64,000 nucleotides of DNA, from positions 62,001-126,000 of the forward strand of contig NZ_CP053928.1 of assembly GCF_014108865.1 (NCBI RefSeq), given 5' to 3'. Position 1 is the stretch's first letter, and every line of letters starts with the position of its first letter. This stretch comes from Nocardioides sp. WS12. Its GTDB lineage: Bacteria > Actinomycetota > Actinomycetes > Propionibacteriales > Nocardioidaceae. Positions 36,640 through 44,781 of this stretch are shown in pieces. Below the pieces are notes generated by a model, which was not told where the DNA came from, made no database searches, and was given only the letters and a program-made list of their open reading frames with translations. The position numbers and the translations under genes are program-made.

Positions 36640-37743
36640 TCACTTCGTGTACTTGGCGTCGACGAAGGTGGCGGCGAGGCCCTCGAAACGACGGTCGAAG
36701 AGCTCGTCCGCGTCGAACTTCTTGACGAACCCGCCCTTGGCGATCAGGTCGATCGTCTGCTGTCCCCACGCCGCGGCGTCGTCCCACTTCTTCGGGAACA
36801 ACGGCTCGTTGGTGGACTCCCAGATCTTGTCCGCGTCCTCGGGCGAGAGGCCCTCGGTGTCGACGTAGTAGTGCTTCTTCCACTTCTCGGAGTTCTCCCA
36901 CGCCCAGACCTGGCCCTGCGCCCAGACCCGGATGTAGTCCTGGATGGCCCGCTCGTTGTTGTCGTCGGCCAGCACCGCGGTCGGCGCCCACAGGATCGTG
37001 AGGAGGTCGACCTCCTCCGACTTGATCGCCCGCGCCCCGTCACGTCCGTAATCGTCGATGTACTTGGCTGAGTCGAGGCCGCCGAGAACCGCCACGTCGA
37101 CCTGCTTGCCCTGCAGCGCGGTGAGGAAGTCACTGCTCGGCAGCGCGACGAGCTCGACGTCGTCGTACGAGATTCCGGCGGTGTCGAGGGTGCGGAGCAG
37201 CACGACACCCTGGGCCTGGCCCTGGGAGAACGCGAGCTTCTTGCCCTTGAAGTCGGCGAAGCTCTTGATGTCGGTGCCCGGGGCGGTCGCGAAGACGTAC
37301 GTCGGCTTGGGCTTCTCGAGCACCGCCACGACCTTCGTGTCCAGCTTGATGTCGTGGGCCTGGATCGGCGGGATCAAGGCGTTGCTGGCGACGTCGGCCG
37401 CCTTCGCGCGGAACGCCTGGATGACCTCCGGGCCACCCGTGGCGTTGATCCACTCCTCCACCTTGAAGCTGAGCGGGTCAATCGCGGACCCCGCCGCCTC
37501 CAGCTGGAGCTGGGTGGTGCGCCCGGCGATCTTCAGGCTGGTGCCGGCCTTGGGAGCGCCGGTCGCCAGCGGCTCCTTCAGCGCCTTGGCGACATCGCCG
37601 GCATCTGCGGTGGCGCAGGCGCTCAGCGCGGTCATGCCGAGGAGGGCACCGCCGGCGAGGCTGAGGAAGCCGCGGCGCTGGAGGCCCGGACGGGCGGTCT
37701 GGGTGAGCTGGTTGAGCTGGTTGAGCGGGGACTGGGTGGTCAT
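36640..37743 (-). CDS. Substrate-binding lipoprotein (SsuA/NMT1-like)
   Basis: Catches the substrate outside and hands it to the permease. 367 residues. The signal has twin arginines (QRRGFLSLAGG, 23-24), so Tat export is possible, and a lipobox ending LSAC (Cys43) for lipid anchoring. The mature part shows the NMT1/SsuA pattern: VATAPGTDIKSFADFKGKKLAFSQGQ and DVAVLGGLDSAKYIDD. ATG 37743 is used. Second gene after the flavin reductase; the first enzyme genes lie downstream, so uptake and cleavage are made together. Confidence 0.9.
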   Translation of the reverse strand: MTTQSPLNQLNQLTQTARPGLQRRGFLSLAGGALLGMTALSACATADAGDVAKALKEPLATGAPKAGTSLKIAGRTTQLQLEAAGSAIDPLSFKVEEWINATGGPEVIQAFRAKAADVASNALIPPIQAHDIKLDTKVVAVLEKPKPTYVFATAPGTDIKSFADFKGKKLAFSQGQAQGVVLLRTLDTAGISYDDVELVALPSSDFLTALQGKQVDVAVLGGLDSAKYIDDYGRDGARAIKSEEVDLLTILWAPTAVLADDNNERAIQDYIRVWAQGQVWAWENSEKWKKHYYVDTEGLSPEDADKIWESTNEPLFPKKWDDAAAWGQQTIDLIAKGGFVKKFDADELFDRRFEGLAATFVDAKYTK

Positions 37744-37769
37744 GAGGATCGTTTGCTTCTTTCGAGTGA

Positions 37770-38288
37770 TCAGAGGGAGTGGTAGGCGCCGTCGCGGTAG
37801 AGCAGGCGGGATCCGTCGGCGGTCGTGTCGCCGTCCGGGATCCGTGCCTCCTCCACGAGCGCGACGACGAGGCGGGAGTCGCCGGTCGGGAGCTGGCGCT
37901 GGAACCGGACGCGGAGCCAGCCGGCGTTCTCCGCCAGGACCGGCTCGCCCGTCGGCAGCCGGTTCCAATCGGACCCGGCGAAGCGGTCGATGCCGCTCGT
38001 CGCGAAGGTCCGGGCGACGGCCTCGTGTTCGGCACCCAGGAAATGGACGACCGCCGTACTGCCGTCACGGACGTGTGGCCAGCTCGACGAGCGGGTGTTG
38101 ATGCCGAAGCTGACCAGCGGCGGGTCTGCGGAGAGCGAGGTCAGGGACGTCGCGGTGAAGCCGGCCGGTCCGTTGCCGGCGTCGAGGGTGATCACCACGA
38201 CGCCGGCGGGATGGTTGCGGAAGGTCCGCCGGAAGGTGGGGACGTCGATCAGGCCGGAGCCGATCGGGTCGGTGGAAAGGATGGACAT
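37770..38288 (-). CDS. Flavin reductase (DIM6/NTAB family)
   Basis: 172 residues. Supplies FMNH2 to two-component monooxygenases, here most likely the two DszA-type enzymes. Family signs: TFRRTFRNHPAGVVVITL, GFTATSLTSLSADPPLVSFGI and WPHVRDGSTAVVHFLG. ATG 38288 has AGGGAG 7 bases ahead. It is the first full gene after the Cys leader and its attenuator-like region, so its ribosome site is the one that would be hidden or freed. Confidence 0.9.
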   Translation of the reverse strand: MSILSTDPIGSGLIDVPTFRRTFRNHPAGVVVITLDAGNGPAGFTATSLTSLSADPPLVSFGINTRSSSWPHVRDGSTAVVHFLGAEHEAVARTFATSGIDRFAGSDWNRLPTGEPVLAENAGWLRVRFQRQLPTGDSRLVVALVEEARIPDGDTTADGSRLLYRDGAYHSL

Positions 38289-38428
38289 GTCGTCACTCCC
38301 TGGGCTGTTGTGCACGAGAAGGGCAGGGCGGCAGGACGCCGGGGCGCACGAGAACTGCGCCGGCCGCGGCGGGACAGCGCCACGAGGTCGTACGACGCCG
38401 GTTCGGCGTCAGATGGGTCGAGCGTCGG
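38289..38428 (-). promoter_or_regulatory. Attenuator-like leader RNA between Cys leader and flavin reductase
   Basis: 140 bases without a convincing gene. Read in the direction of transcription it has GACGCCG then CGGCGTC (38410-38394, 3-base loop), and a second CGGCGTC later (38341-38335) that could pair with the same GACGCCG, so two structures exclude each other. TTCTCGTGC occurs twice (38354-38346 and 38320-38312). The last bases hold the AGGGAG ribosome site of the flavin reductase. A switch by translation of the leader is inferred. Confidence 0.55.
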
Positions 38429-38548
38429 TCAGTAACAGCGACAGCGACGGTCGACCCCGCGACAGGGACGACAACACGACGGGGCGCCGATGAGTGCGGG
38501 AGCCGCGGTCGCGGCCCCACTGCTCAGTGCCCGAGTTGTCGTGGTCAT
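38429..38548 (-). CDS. Cysteine-rich leader peptide, 39 residues (candidate cysteine attenuator)
   Basis: A short ORF that reads MTTTTRALSSGAATAAPALI, then GAPSCCRPCRGVDRRCRCY and stop. Five of the last sixteen residues are Cys, all TGT codons, placed right before the stop. TAGTCT stands exactly 6 bases before the ATG, so it would be translated from a leaderless message. Actinobacteria are known to use leaderless poly-cysteine short ORFs upstream of sulfur genes: ribosomes slow at Cys codons when cysteine is scarce and the downstream genes are opened. Position, Cys cluster and downstream genes all fit. It starts 346 bases before the flavin reductase stop region and lies upstream of the whole operon. 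Confidence 0.8.
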   Translation of the reverse strand: MTTTTRALSSGAATAAPALIGAPSCCRPCRGVDRRCRCY

Positions 38549-38554
38549 GTAAAT

Positions 38555-38582
38555 AGACTAGTTCACTAGACTTTAAGCGCAA
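38555..38582 (-). promoter_or_regulatory. Promoter of the sulfur operon with overlapping palindrome
   Basis: On the minus strand, TTGCGC (38582-38577), 16 bases, then TAGTCT (38560-38555), 6 bases, then the leader ATG. The inverted repeat CTAGT-GA-ACTAG (38569-38558) covers the -10 region, so a repressor bound there would block the polymerase. The same AGTGAACTA core is found in the promoter of the ROK gene next door. Confidence 0.65.
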
Positions 38583-38634
38583 CAATGCGCGGGAATGAAA
38601 TAAGAAAGTTCACGAGACGCCCGTCACAGACCGT

Positions 38635-39867
38635 TCAGGACGCCCGCGAGAAGCGACCAGGAACGGCGGTCGGCGACGCATAGATGCGGTCCAGGATCAC
38701 CGCACCACCCGCCGTCGCGAGGACGTGGTCAGGGAAACTGGTGCCGGCGACAACCTGCCCGGAACCCGCACCCGCCGTGGATCCGGCGGCCACTTCGGCT
38801 CGCAACACGGCGCGGCAGTGCGGCAACAACCGCTCCCCCGCCTCCACCACGGTGAGCAGGTCGGGGTCGAAGAGGTCCAGGAGGATCGCGGCAGCGCGAC
38901 CGACCAGGCGGGCCCGCTCCTCGAGGAGCGCGACGGCCCTCGGGTCACCGGCGGACGCGGCCGCCAGCAGGTCGCGGAACACCGGCCGGTCGATGGCGCC
39001 GTTGTCGAGCGCCCGGCGGACGAGGGTGCGCTCGGAGACGGCCGCCTCGAAGCAGCCGACCTTCCCGCACGCGCACGGTTCGGTGCTGTCATCGATCTTG
39101 AGGTGGGCCACCGCACCCGCCGCGGACCGCGGACCCTGCTGGACGCTGCCCGCGGTCGCGAAGGCGACATCGACGACATTGCCGACGAAGAGCTGGACGA
39201 TGCTGGAGCGCGCCCGGTCCACGTGCGCGCCGAAGAGCTGCTCGGCCCGGACCAGTGCCCGCGAGTGGCCGTCGATCGCGACAGGCAGTCCGATCTCCGC
39301 AACAAGCCGGTCCCGCACCGGCACGTCGGCCCAGCCGAGGAGCGGGTGCTCGACGACCACGCCGCGCGCGGCATCCACCCAGCCGCCGGTCGCGACGCCG
39401 ATCCCCAGGATGCGGCGGTCCTCCACGTCGGCGAGCAACCCGCGGACCGACCGCGCGACCTGCGTGAGGGCGACATCCGGGTCGAGGTCGTCGTACTCGT
39501 GCTTGTGCTCGAGGAGGACCCGGCCCCGCAGGTCCAGCAGGGCCAGCGTGAAACGGGGAACGGCGAGGTGGACACCGACGACAGCCGTCGACTTGGTGTC
39601 GATCGTGAGTGGAACGTGCGGGCGACCGACGCCGGGCGGTCCAGCCGCCTCGGGCGCCTCGCGCAGCAGGCCCTTGTCGATGAGGAGGTTCGCGACGCCG
39701 GTCATCGAGGCCGCCGAATAGCCGGCCACCTTCGCCGCCGTACTCCGTGCGACGGGACCGTGATCGAGGACCGCACGCAGTACGTCGGCGGTGATGTCCG
39801 TTGCGCGACGGCCTCGCGCTTGAGCCGGGAGGTCGGCTCGGCGGGTGCGGGTCTTGTCCACGGTCAT
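38635..39867 (-). CDS. ROK-family regulator, likely repressor of the sulfur operon
   Basis: 410 residues. N-terminal winged helix (about 25-85, ARSTAAKVAGYSAASMTGVANLLIDKGLL), then the ROK kinase-like domain with the zinc motif AHLKIDDSTEPCACGKVGCFE. The usual kinase NDAN-type segment is replaced by IDGHSRALV, so a regulator rather than a sugar kinase. It ends about 86 bases upstream of the leader ATG on the same strand. A box sharing AGTGAACTA with the operon promoter lies before its own start, which suggests control of both. An unusual partner for sulfur genes, since ROK proteins mostly sense sugars. Confidence 0.85.
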   Translation of the reverse strand: MTVDKTRTRRADLPAQARGRRATDITADVLRAVLDHGPVARSTAAKVAGYSAASMTGVANLLIDKGLLREAPEAAGPPGVGRPHVPLTIDTKSTAVVGVHLAVPRFTLALLDLRGRVLLEHKHEYDDLDPDVALTQVARSVRGLLADVEDRRILGIGVATGGWVDAARGVVVEHPLLGWADVPVRDRLVAEIGLPVAIDGHSRALVRAEQLFGAHVDRARSSIVQLFVGNVVDVAFATAGSVQQGPRSAAGAVAHLKIDDSTEPCACGKVGCFEAAVSERTLVRRALDNGAIDRPVFRDLLAAASAGDPRAVALLEERARLVGRAAAILLDLFDPDLLTVVEAGERLLPHCRAVLRAEVAAGSTAGAGSGQVVAGTSFPDHVLATAGGAVILDRIYASPTAVPGRFSRAS

Positions 39868-39879
39868 CTCCAGCGCGTC

Positions 39880-39894
39880 GTTAAGTGAACTAAC
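39880..39894. promoter_or_regulatory. Candidate ROK operator before the ROK gene
   Basis: GTTAAGTGAACTAAC, with inverted GTTA/TAAC ends and the palindromic core AGT-GA-ACT. Nine bases (AGTGAACTA) are the same as in the palindrome over the sulfur operon promoter at 38558-38569. It lies 13 bases before the ATG of the regulator. Confidence 0.55.
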
Positions 39895-39960
39895 TCAGGA
39901 GACTAACAGGGATTAAGAATCGTGGTGGCTGGCTGTCCATGACACGCGCCCCAAACGGCT

Positions 39961-40007
39961 CTTACCCGCGCTCAGCACGCACCTGGTGCGTGCCGAGCGC
40001 GGGTAAG
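39961..40007 (-). terminator. Long hairpin terminator after the RTX gene
   Basis: Arms of 23 bases (39961-39983 and 39985-40007) pair with a single mismatch around the centre ACCTGGT. It stands 24 bases past the RTX stop codon and separates that gene from the ROK gene. Confidence 0.85.
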
Positions 40008-40031
40008 CGTCCGGAAAGGACGTGCGCTGGA

Positions 40032-40748
40032 TCAGTGGAAGGTGTCCGCGGCGTTCTTGTTGGTGACCGCGGGGTCGAAGTTGTCGACGTCCACGTTGTC
40101 GCGGTGAGCCTGGTCGTGCTCGATGGCGTCCTTCACGGCGAACTTGTCCTTGCCCTGACCACCGACCAGGTGGTCGTAGGCCGGGGTGACCTCGTGCGAC
40201 TCGATGGTGTCGTCGCCAAACTGGCCCTCGACCCAGTCGCTGCCCTCGTACCCGTTGAGGTAGTCGTTGCCGTCGCCGCCGTAGAGGTCGTCGGAGCCGT
40301 CGTTCACATTGACGCCGGCCCAGCTGTAGAGGGTGTCGTTGCCCTCTTCGCCGCGGATGATGTCGTCGCCGGCGCCACCGTTGATGACGTCGTTCTCGGT
40401 GCCGCCCATGATGAAGTCGTTGCCGGCTTCGCCCTCGACCCGGTCCATGCCGCTGCCGGTGTAGATCTCGTCAGCGCCGCTGCCGCCGTACACGGTGTCC
40501 GCGCCGGTGCCGGAGAGGACCTCGTCGTCGCCACCGGAGGCGAAGATCGTGTCGTTGCCCGAGGTGCCGTAGATCTTGTCGGCGCACGCGGTGCCGTACG
40601 TGGTGACGCCGGCCTTCGCGACGATGATGTTGCCGTCACTGCAGGGGGCTGCCTGGGCTGCGGTGCCGGTGGCGGTGAGGCCGACGACGGCGGTGGCGCC
40701 GACGAGAGCGAACTTGGCGGCGAAGCGGAAGGCGGTGCTGGTGGTCAT
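40032..40748 (-). CDS. Secreted RTX-repeat calcium-binding protein
   Basis: 238 residues. A Sec-type signal peptide (about 1-33, hydrophobic core ending GTAAQAAP) is followed by about ten glycine-aspartate nonapeptides such as YGGSGADEI, MGGTENDVI, NGGAGDDII and YGGDGNDYL, which fold as a calcium-binding beta roll. The C-terminal 45 residues (KDKFAVKDAIEHDQAHRDNVD) are outside the repeats. There is no catalytic domain and no type I secretion gene nearby, so it is a Sec-exported roll rather than a classic RTX toxin. AAGGA stands before the ATG. Confidence 0.88.
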   Translation of the reverse strand: MTTSTAFRFAAKFALVGATAVVGLTATGTAAQAAPCSDGNIIVAKAGVTTYGTACADKIYGTSGNDTIFASGGDDEVLSGTGADTVYGGSGADEIYTGSGMDRVEGEAGNDFIMGGTENDVINGGAGDDIIRGEEGNDTLYSWAGVNVNDGSDDLYGGDGNDYLNGYEGSDWVEGQFGDDTIESHEVTPAYDHLVGGQGKDKFAVKDAIEHDQAHRDNVDVDNFDPAVTNKNAADTFH

Positions 40749-40889
40749 GGCGTGTCCTTGGAGGTGAGTTGGTCGCTCCGGACGTTTGCCGGGCTTGTAG
40801 GGGTAAGAGCGCCGGCTCTGCCTGACCTTGCAAGAACTTCCAGTTTTCTTTCTGACCGCCCACCTAGCGGCTCAGCGACTGCAGCCGAA

Positions 40890-41834
40890 TCAGTAGTACC
40901 AGGGGTACGGCGACCAGTCGGGCTCGCGCTTCTCGAGGAACTGGTCCCGTCCCTCCTGGGCCTCGTCGGTCATGTACGCGAGGCGGGTGGTCTCGCCGGC
41001 GAACAGTTGTTGGCCGACGAGCCCGTCGTCGAGGAGGTTGAACGAGTACTTGAGCATCCGCTGCGCGGTGGGGCTCTTGCCGTTGATCTTGCGACCCCAG
41101 TCGAGGGCGACGGTCTCGAGCTGCGCGTGCTCGACGACCCTGTTGACGGCGCCCATCGTGTGCATCTCGTCGGCGGTGTACTCCTCGGCGAGGAAGAAGA
41201 TCTCGCGGGCGAACTTCTGGCCGACCATCTTGGCGAGGTACGCCGAGCCGTAGCCACCGTCGAAGGAACCGACGTCGGCATCGGTCTGCTTGAACCGTGC
41301 GTGCTCCTTCGAAGCGAGCGTCAGGTCGCACACGACGTGCAGCGAGTGGCCGCCACCGGCCGCCCAGCCGGGAACCACGCAGATGACGATCTTCGGCATG
41401 AACCGGATCAGCCGCTGGCACTCCAGGATGTGCAGCCGCGCCAGCTTGGCCTTGTCGATGACGCTGGGCTCCTCGGCCCCCGTGTCGGCAGCGCCGATCG
41501 CCTTGTCCTCGTACTGGTAACCCGCCTTGCCGCGGATCCGCTGGTCGCCGCCGGTGCAGAACGCCCACTTGCCGTTCTTGGCGCTCGGGCCGTTGCCGGT
41601 GAGGATCACGCAACCGACGTCGGCGCTCATCCGAGCGTGGTCCAGCGTGCGCAGCAGTTCGTCGACCGTGTTGGGGCGGAACGCGTTGAGCACGTCGGGC
41701 CGGTCGAAGGCGATCCGGACCGTGCCGTGTTCCTTGGCGCGGTGGTACGTGAGGTCGGTCAGGTCCTCGAAGCCGGGCACGACGTCCCACTGGCTCGCGT
41801 CGAAGATCTCGCTGACACCGTCGATGGCACTCAT
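40890..41834 (-). CDS. menB: 1,4-dihydroxy-2-naphthoyl-CoA synthase
   Basis: Closes the naphthoquinone ring in menaquinone biosynthesis. 314 residues, the same length as the mycobacterial enzyme. Crotonase-fold segments: [40 protein letters not shown] with the MenB active-site Ser and Asp, and the C-terminal end [25 protein letters not shown] (41842-41847) stands 7 bases before the ATG. It lies away from other men genes within this window and is divergent from a DDN-type reductase, with which it may share quinone chemistry. Confidence 0.95.
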   Translation of the reverse strand: MSAIDGVSEIFDASQWDVVPGFEDLTDLTYHRAKEHGTVRIAFDRPDVLNAFRPNTVDELLRTLDHARMSADVGCVILTGNGPSAKNGKWAFCTGGDQRIRGKAGYQYEDKAIGAADTGAEEPSVIDKAKLARLHILECQRLIRFMPKIVICVVPGWAAGGGHSLHVVCDLTLASKEHARFKQTDADVGSFDGGYGSAYLAKMVGQKFAREIFFLAEEYTADEMHTMGAVNRVVEHAQLETVALDWGRKINGKSPTAQRMLKYSFNLLDDGLVGQQLFAGETTRLAYMTDEAQEGRDQFLEKREPDWSPYPWYY

Positions 41835-41889
41835 GGACCGAACGCTAATGGGTCTGGAATACCGACCGGCCACGTGGTCTTGTGGAGGT

Positions 41890-42336
41890 ATGACACTTCA
41901 AGGCACGTACGTTCCGAGCAGCTGGGATTGGGTTCGCGATCAGGTCGCGGAGTACGAGGCGTCCGGCGGCGCGAAGGCCAACACGTTGCGCGGCTCCAAG
42001 GACCCGATCGTCGTGATCACGTCCGTCGGGGCGAAGTCCGGCAACCTGCGCAAGAACCCGGTGATGCGGGTCGAGAAGGATGGCGTCTACGTCGCCGTCG
42101 CGTCGAAGGGCGGAGCGCCCGAGAACCCGGCCTGGTACGACAACTTCGTCGCTCACCCGGACATCGATCTCCAGGACGGGCCGGAGGCGAAGTCCTATCG
42201 CGCCAGGATCGTCGAGGGTGACGAGCGCGCGCAGTGGTGGGACCACGCGGTGGCCACCTGGCCGACGTACGCGTCGTACCAGGAGAAGACCGACCGGCAG
42301 ATCCCGGTCTTCGTGCTGGAACCCGTCAGCAACTGA
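41890..42336 (+). CDS. Deazaflavin (F420)-dependent nitroreductase-family protein
   Basis: 148 residues of the DDN (Rv3547) family, split-barrel proteins that use reduced F420; DDN-type proteins reduce quinones in mycobacteria. Family start [26 protein letters not shown], then [45 protein letters not shown] and the end [28 protein letters not shown]. The ATG at 41890 is preceded by GGAGGT at only 1 base distance, closer than usual. Divergent from menB by 55 bases, which makes a quinone-related job plausible. Confidence 0.88.
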   Translation: MTLQGTYVPSSWDWVRDQVAEYEASGGAKANTLRGSKDPIVVITSVGAKSGNLRKNPVMRVEKDGVYVAVASKGGAPENPAWYDNFVAHPDIDLQDGPEAKSYRARIVEGDERAQWWDHAVATWPTYASYQEKTDRQIPVFVLEPVSN

Positions 42337-42346
42337 TCGACGCCGG

Positions 42347-42955
42347 TCAGGCGTTCGCGATCGTCACGGCGAGGCCACACAGGTGGCCGAGTCGGGCGAT
42401 CTCGGAGTCCGCGAACTCGGGACCGCCCCGGCGGCCGACGACGACGATCTCGTTGCCGTCGAGGCGGGCAGCCGCGAAGAGGGTGACCTCGTCCTCGGGG
42501 GACTCCAGGCGCTGCGGGGTCTCGATCTCGATGAACTCGAACTCGTCCGGCGCGGCACCCGTGCCATAGACGACGCCCTTGGCGCGATGGACGCGTGCGC
42601 CCCAGTCGACCCGAAAGGTCGCGGGGAGCAGATCGATCAGTTTCTCGTACGCCGACTCGGGCGAGGCGGTGAGTTCCTCGACCGCTTCGAGGTCCATCAC
42701 GAGACTGCCGCCGGCGGGATAGCGACTGATCCACAACACCTCGACACCCTCGATCGAGGTGCACGCCGACACCACCGAATCGGGCATCATGCCCTGCTGC
42801 AACTCGAGTAGCACATCGTCGACTGCGGTGCCGTCGTCACGCTTCTCGACGATCTCGATCGCCTCGATGTCGCCCCCGGCCATACCGATCGCCGTCGCGA
42901 CGCGACCCAGCGAACCGGGGACGTCGGGCAGCAGTACGCGCAACAGGAACGGCAT
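42347..42955 (-). CDS. ACT-domain protein
   Basis: 202 residues. The N-terminal ACT domain (about 1-75) begins FLLRVLLPDVPGSLGRVATAIGMAGGDIEAIEIVE, the form of ligand-binding modules that sense amino acids. The rest (about 85-202) has no family I recognise and includes LPATFRVDWGARVHR and DGNEIVVVGRRGGPEFADSEIARLGHL, the latter like a GAF-type fold by pattern only. TAGTGT (42962-42967) stands 6 bases before the ATG. A regulatory role is likely; the target is not visible. It converges with the DDN gene. Confidence 0.75.
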   Translation of the reverse strand: MPFLLRVLLPDVPGSLGRVATAIGMAGGDIEAIEIVEKRDDGTAVDDVLLELQQGMMPDSVVSACTSIEGVEVLWISRYPAGGSLVMDLEAVEELTASPESAYEKLIDLLPATFRVDWGARVHRAKGVVYGTGAAPDEFEFIEIETPQRLESPEDEVTLFAAARLDGNEIVVVGRRGGPEFADSEIARLGHLCGLAVTIANA

Positions 42956-43011
42956 GAATCGACACTAACCCGCTCGCGTTTCGGCGCGATTGCAGGGCCA
43001 CGCGTTGGGCG

Positions 43012-44781
43012 TCACAGGCGCTGGCGCAACCCGGTCGCCCGCTGGGCCGTGGTGTCCACCGCAGCGCGTACGGCGGCCTCGGAACCGACCACGACGACGC
43101 TCTCCTGGGCGCGGGTGACCGCCGTGTAGAAGAGCTCGCGGGTCAGGAGTCGCGAGTCGGCCTCGGGCAGCAGCACCGCGATCCGCCGCGCCTGGCTGCC
43201 CTGGCTCTTGTGGATCGTCATCGCGTGCATCGTGTCGATCGCATCCAGCCGGGCGGGCGCGAAGGAACGCGGGGCGTCGGCACCGGCGATCCACGCCCGC
43301 GGACGACCCTGGTCGTCGGCGACCACCACGCCGGTCTCGCCGTTGTAGATGTCGAGGGCGTAGTCGTTGCTGGTCACCAGCAGCGGGCGGCCGGCGTACC
43401 AAGCGGAGCCCAGGGGCGCGCCCAGTTCGGCGGCCAGCCACTGCTCGACGTGGTGGTTCCAGACCCGGACACCGTGCGGGCCCTCGCGGTGCGCGCAGAG
43501 CAGCCGGAACCCGTCGAGGGCGGCGATCGCGGCCGCAGGGCCGTCGTCGTCTGCCGCGCGCCGGACGGCCAGTGCGGAGGCGGTGCACTCAGCGCGCAGG
43601 GCGGTGACGGGGTCGTCGGTCTCGACGTACTCGACCTCGCCGGTGCCGGCACGGAGCACCTCCAGCACCCGGTCAGCGGCGTCGGGGCCGTCGTCGCGCA
43701 ACGCGGCGGCGAGGCCCTTGATCTCCTCGGTCGACCGGTGGTTCCGGGTGAGAGCGACGACCGGTGAGTCGTGGTGGTTGGCGAAGCCAGCGACGAGGTC
43801 CGACAGCACGGCGCCGGCGCCGACCGAGGTGAGCTGGCGCGGGTCGCCGACCAGCACGAGGCGGGTCTCGGGGCGCACGGCGTCGAGGAGACGGGCCATC
43901 ATCGTGAGGTCGACCATCGACGCCTCGTCGACCACGACGAGGTCGTACTTCAGGCGGTTTCCGCGATCGTGGCGGAACCGGGTCGTGTTGCCGGGGCGCC
44001 AGCCGAGCAGCCGGTGCAGCGTCATCGCTTCCGGCACCGGGATCTGGTCGGGACCATCGCCGAGCGCACCGAGGGCGCCGAGTTCGGCGCTGACCGCTTC
44101 CTGCAGCCGCGTCGCGGCCTTGCCGGTCGGCGCGGCGAGAGCCACCGACATCCGCCGGGTGTGGTCGATCCGGAACTGGTCGGCCAGCGCCAGCACGAGG
44201 CGCGCCACGGTCGTCGTCTTGCCCGTACCGGGTCCGCCGGTCAGCACGGTGGTGTGGTGCCGCACCGCGTGGATGAGCGCCTCGGTCTGCTCGTCGCTCA
44301 GGTGCTCGCCCTTGACCCGGTTGATCGTGGCGCCGAGCACGTCCAGGTCTGACACGGGCGGGGGCAGGGCGATCCGGGCCGCCAGGTCGTCGGCGACCTG
44401 GCGCTCGAGCCGGTGGTAGCGGTCGAGGTAGACGAGGCCGAGTTCGTGGTGGATGACGCCCTGGCTCACGAGGGGCGATGCGTCGATCGCGGCCGCCCAC
44501 TCAGCGAGGTCCGGCCACGAGCCGTCGACACCCAGTTCGACGAGGTCGGGCAGGCCCTCGAGGTCGAGCCCGACCGACCCGGCGCGCACCGACCGGACCG
44601 CGAGCGCGACGGCGAGCTTGACCCGCTCGTCGGTCTCCCCGCCCAGGGCGGCGACCCGTTCGGCGACGCGGACGTCGGCCGCGTCGATGACGCCCGCGGC
44701 ATTGAAGGCGCCGAGCGAACCAGTGACCCGACGCGCCACGCGCGGGTCGTGGGGCGACGTCGCCTCGAACAGGCCGGTCAT
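43012..44781 (-). CDS. recD: Exonuclease V subunit RecD
   Basis: Fast 5'-3' helicase of the RecBCD double-strand break repair machine. 589 residues. Helicase motifs: TGGPGTGKTTTVARL (Walker A, about 175), DLVVVDEASMVDL (Walker B), LVGDPRQLTSVGAG and, near the end, MTIHKSQGSQARRIAV and LFYTAVTRAQESVVVVG. ATG overlaps the recB stop (ATGA). Last gene of recC-recB-recD. Confidence 0.95.
   Translation of the reverse strand: MTGLFEATSPHDPRVARRVTGSLGAFNAAGVIDAADVRVAERVAALGGETDERVKLAVALAVRSVRAGSVGLDLEGLPDLVELGVDGSWPDLAEWAAAIDASPLVSQGVIHHELGLVYLDRYHRLERQVADDLAARIALPPPVSDLDVLGATINRVKGEHLSDEQTEALIHAVRHHTTVLTGGPGTGKTTTVARLVLALADQFRIDHTRRMSVALAAPTGKAATRLQEAVSAELGALGALGDGPDQIPVPEAMTLHRLLGWRPGNTTRFRHDRGNRLKYDLVVVDEASMVDLTMMARLLDAVRPETRLVLVGDPRQLTSVGAGAVLSDLVAGFANHHDSPVVALTRNHRSTEEIKGLAAALRDDGPDAADRVLEVLRAGTGEVEYVETDDPVTALRAECTASALAVRRAADDDGPAAAIAALDGFRLLCAHREGPHGVRVWNHHVEQWLAAELGAPLGSAWYAGRPLLVTSNDYALDIYNGETGVVVADDQGRPRAWIAGADAPRSFAPARLDAIDTMHAMTIHKSQGSQARRIAVLLPEADSRLLTRELFYTAVTRAQESVVVVGSEAAVRAAVDTTAQRATGLRQRL

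Noticed and set aside
38293..38520. A 75-codon minus-strand frame over the attenuator region
   Set aside because: It has no promoter or ribosome site of its own and no family features; the 39-codon Cys leader in another frame fits the -10 hexamer and the context far better.
40032..40748. RTX protein considered as a toxin
   Set aside because: Only repeats and a signal peptide are present; no toxin or enzyme domain and no activation or export genes.
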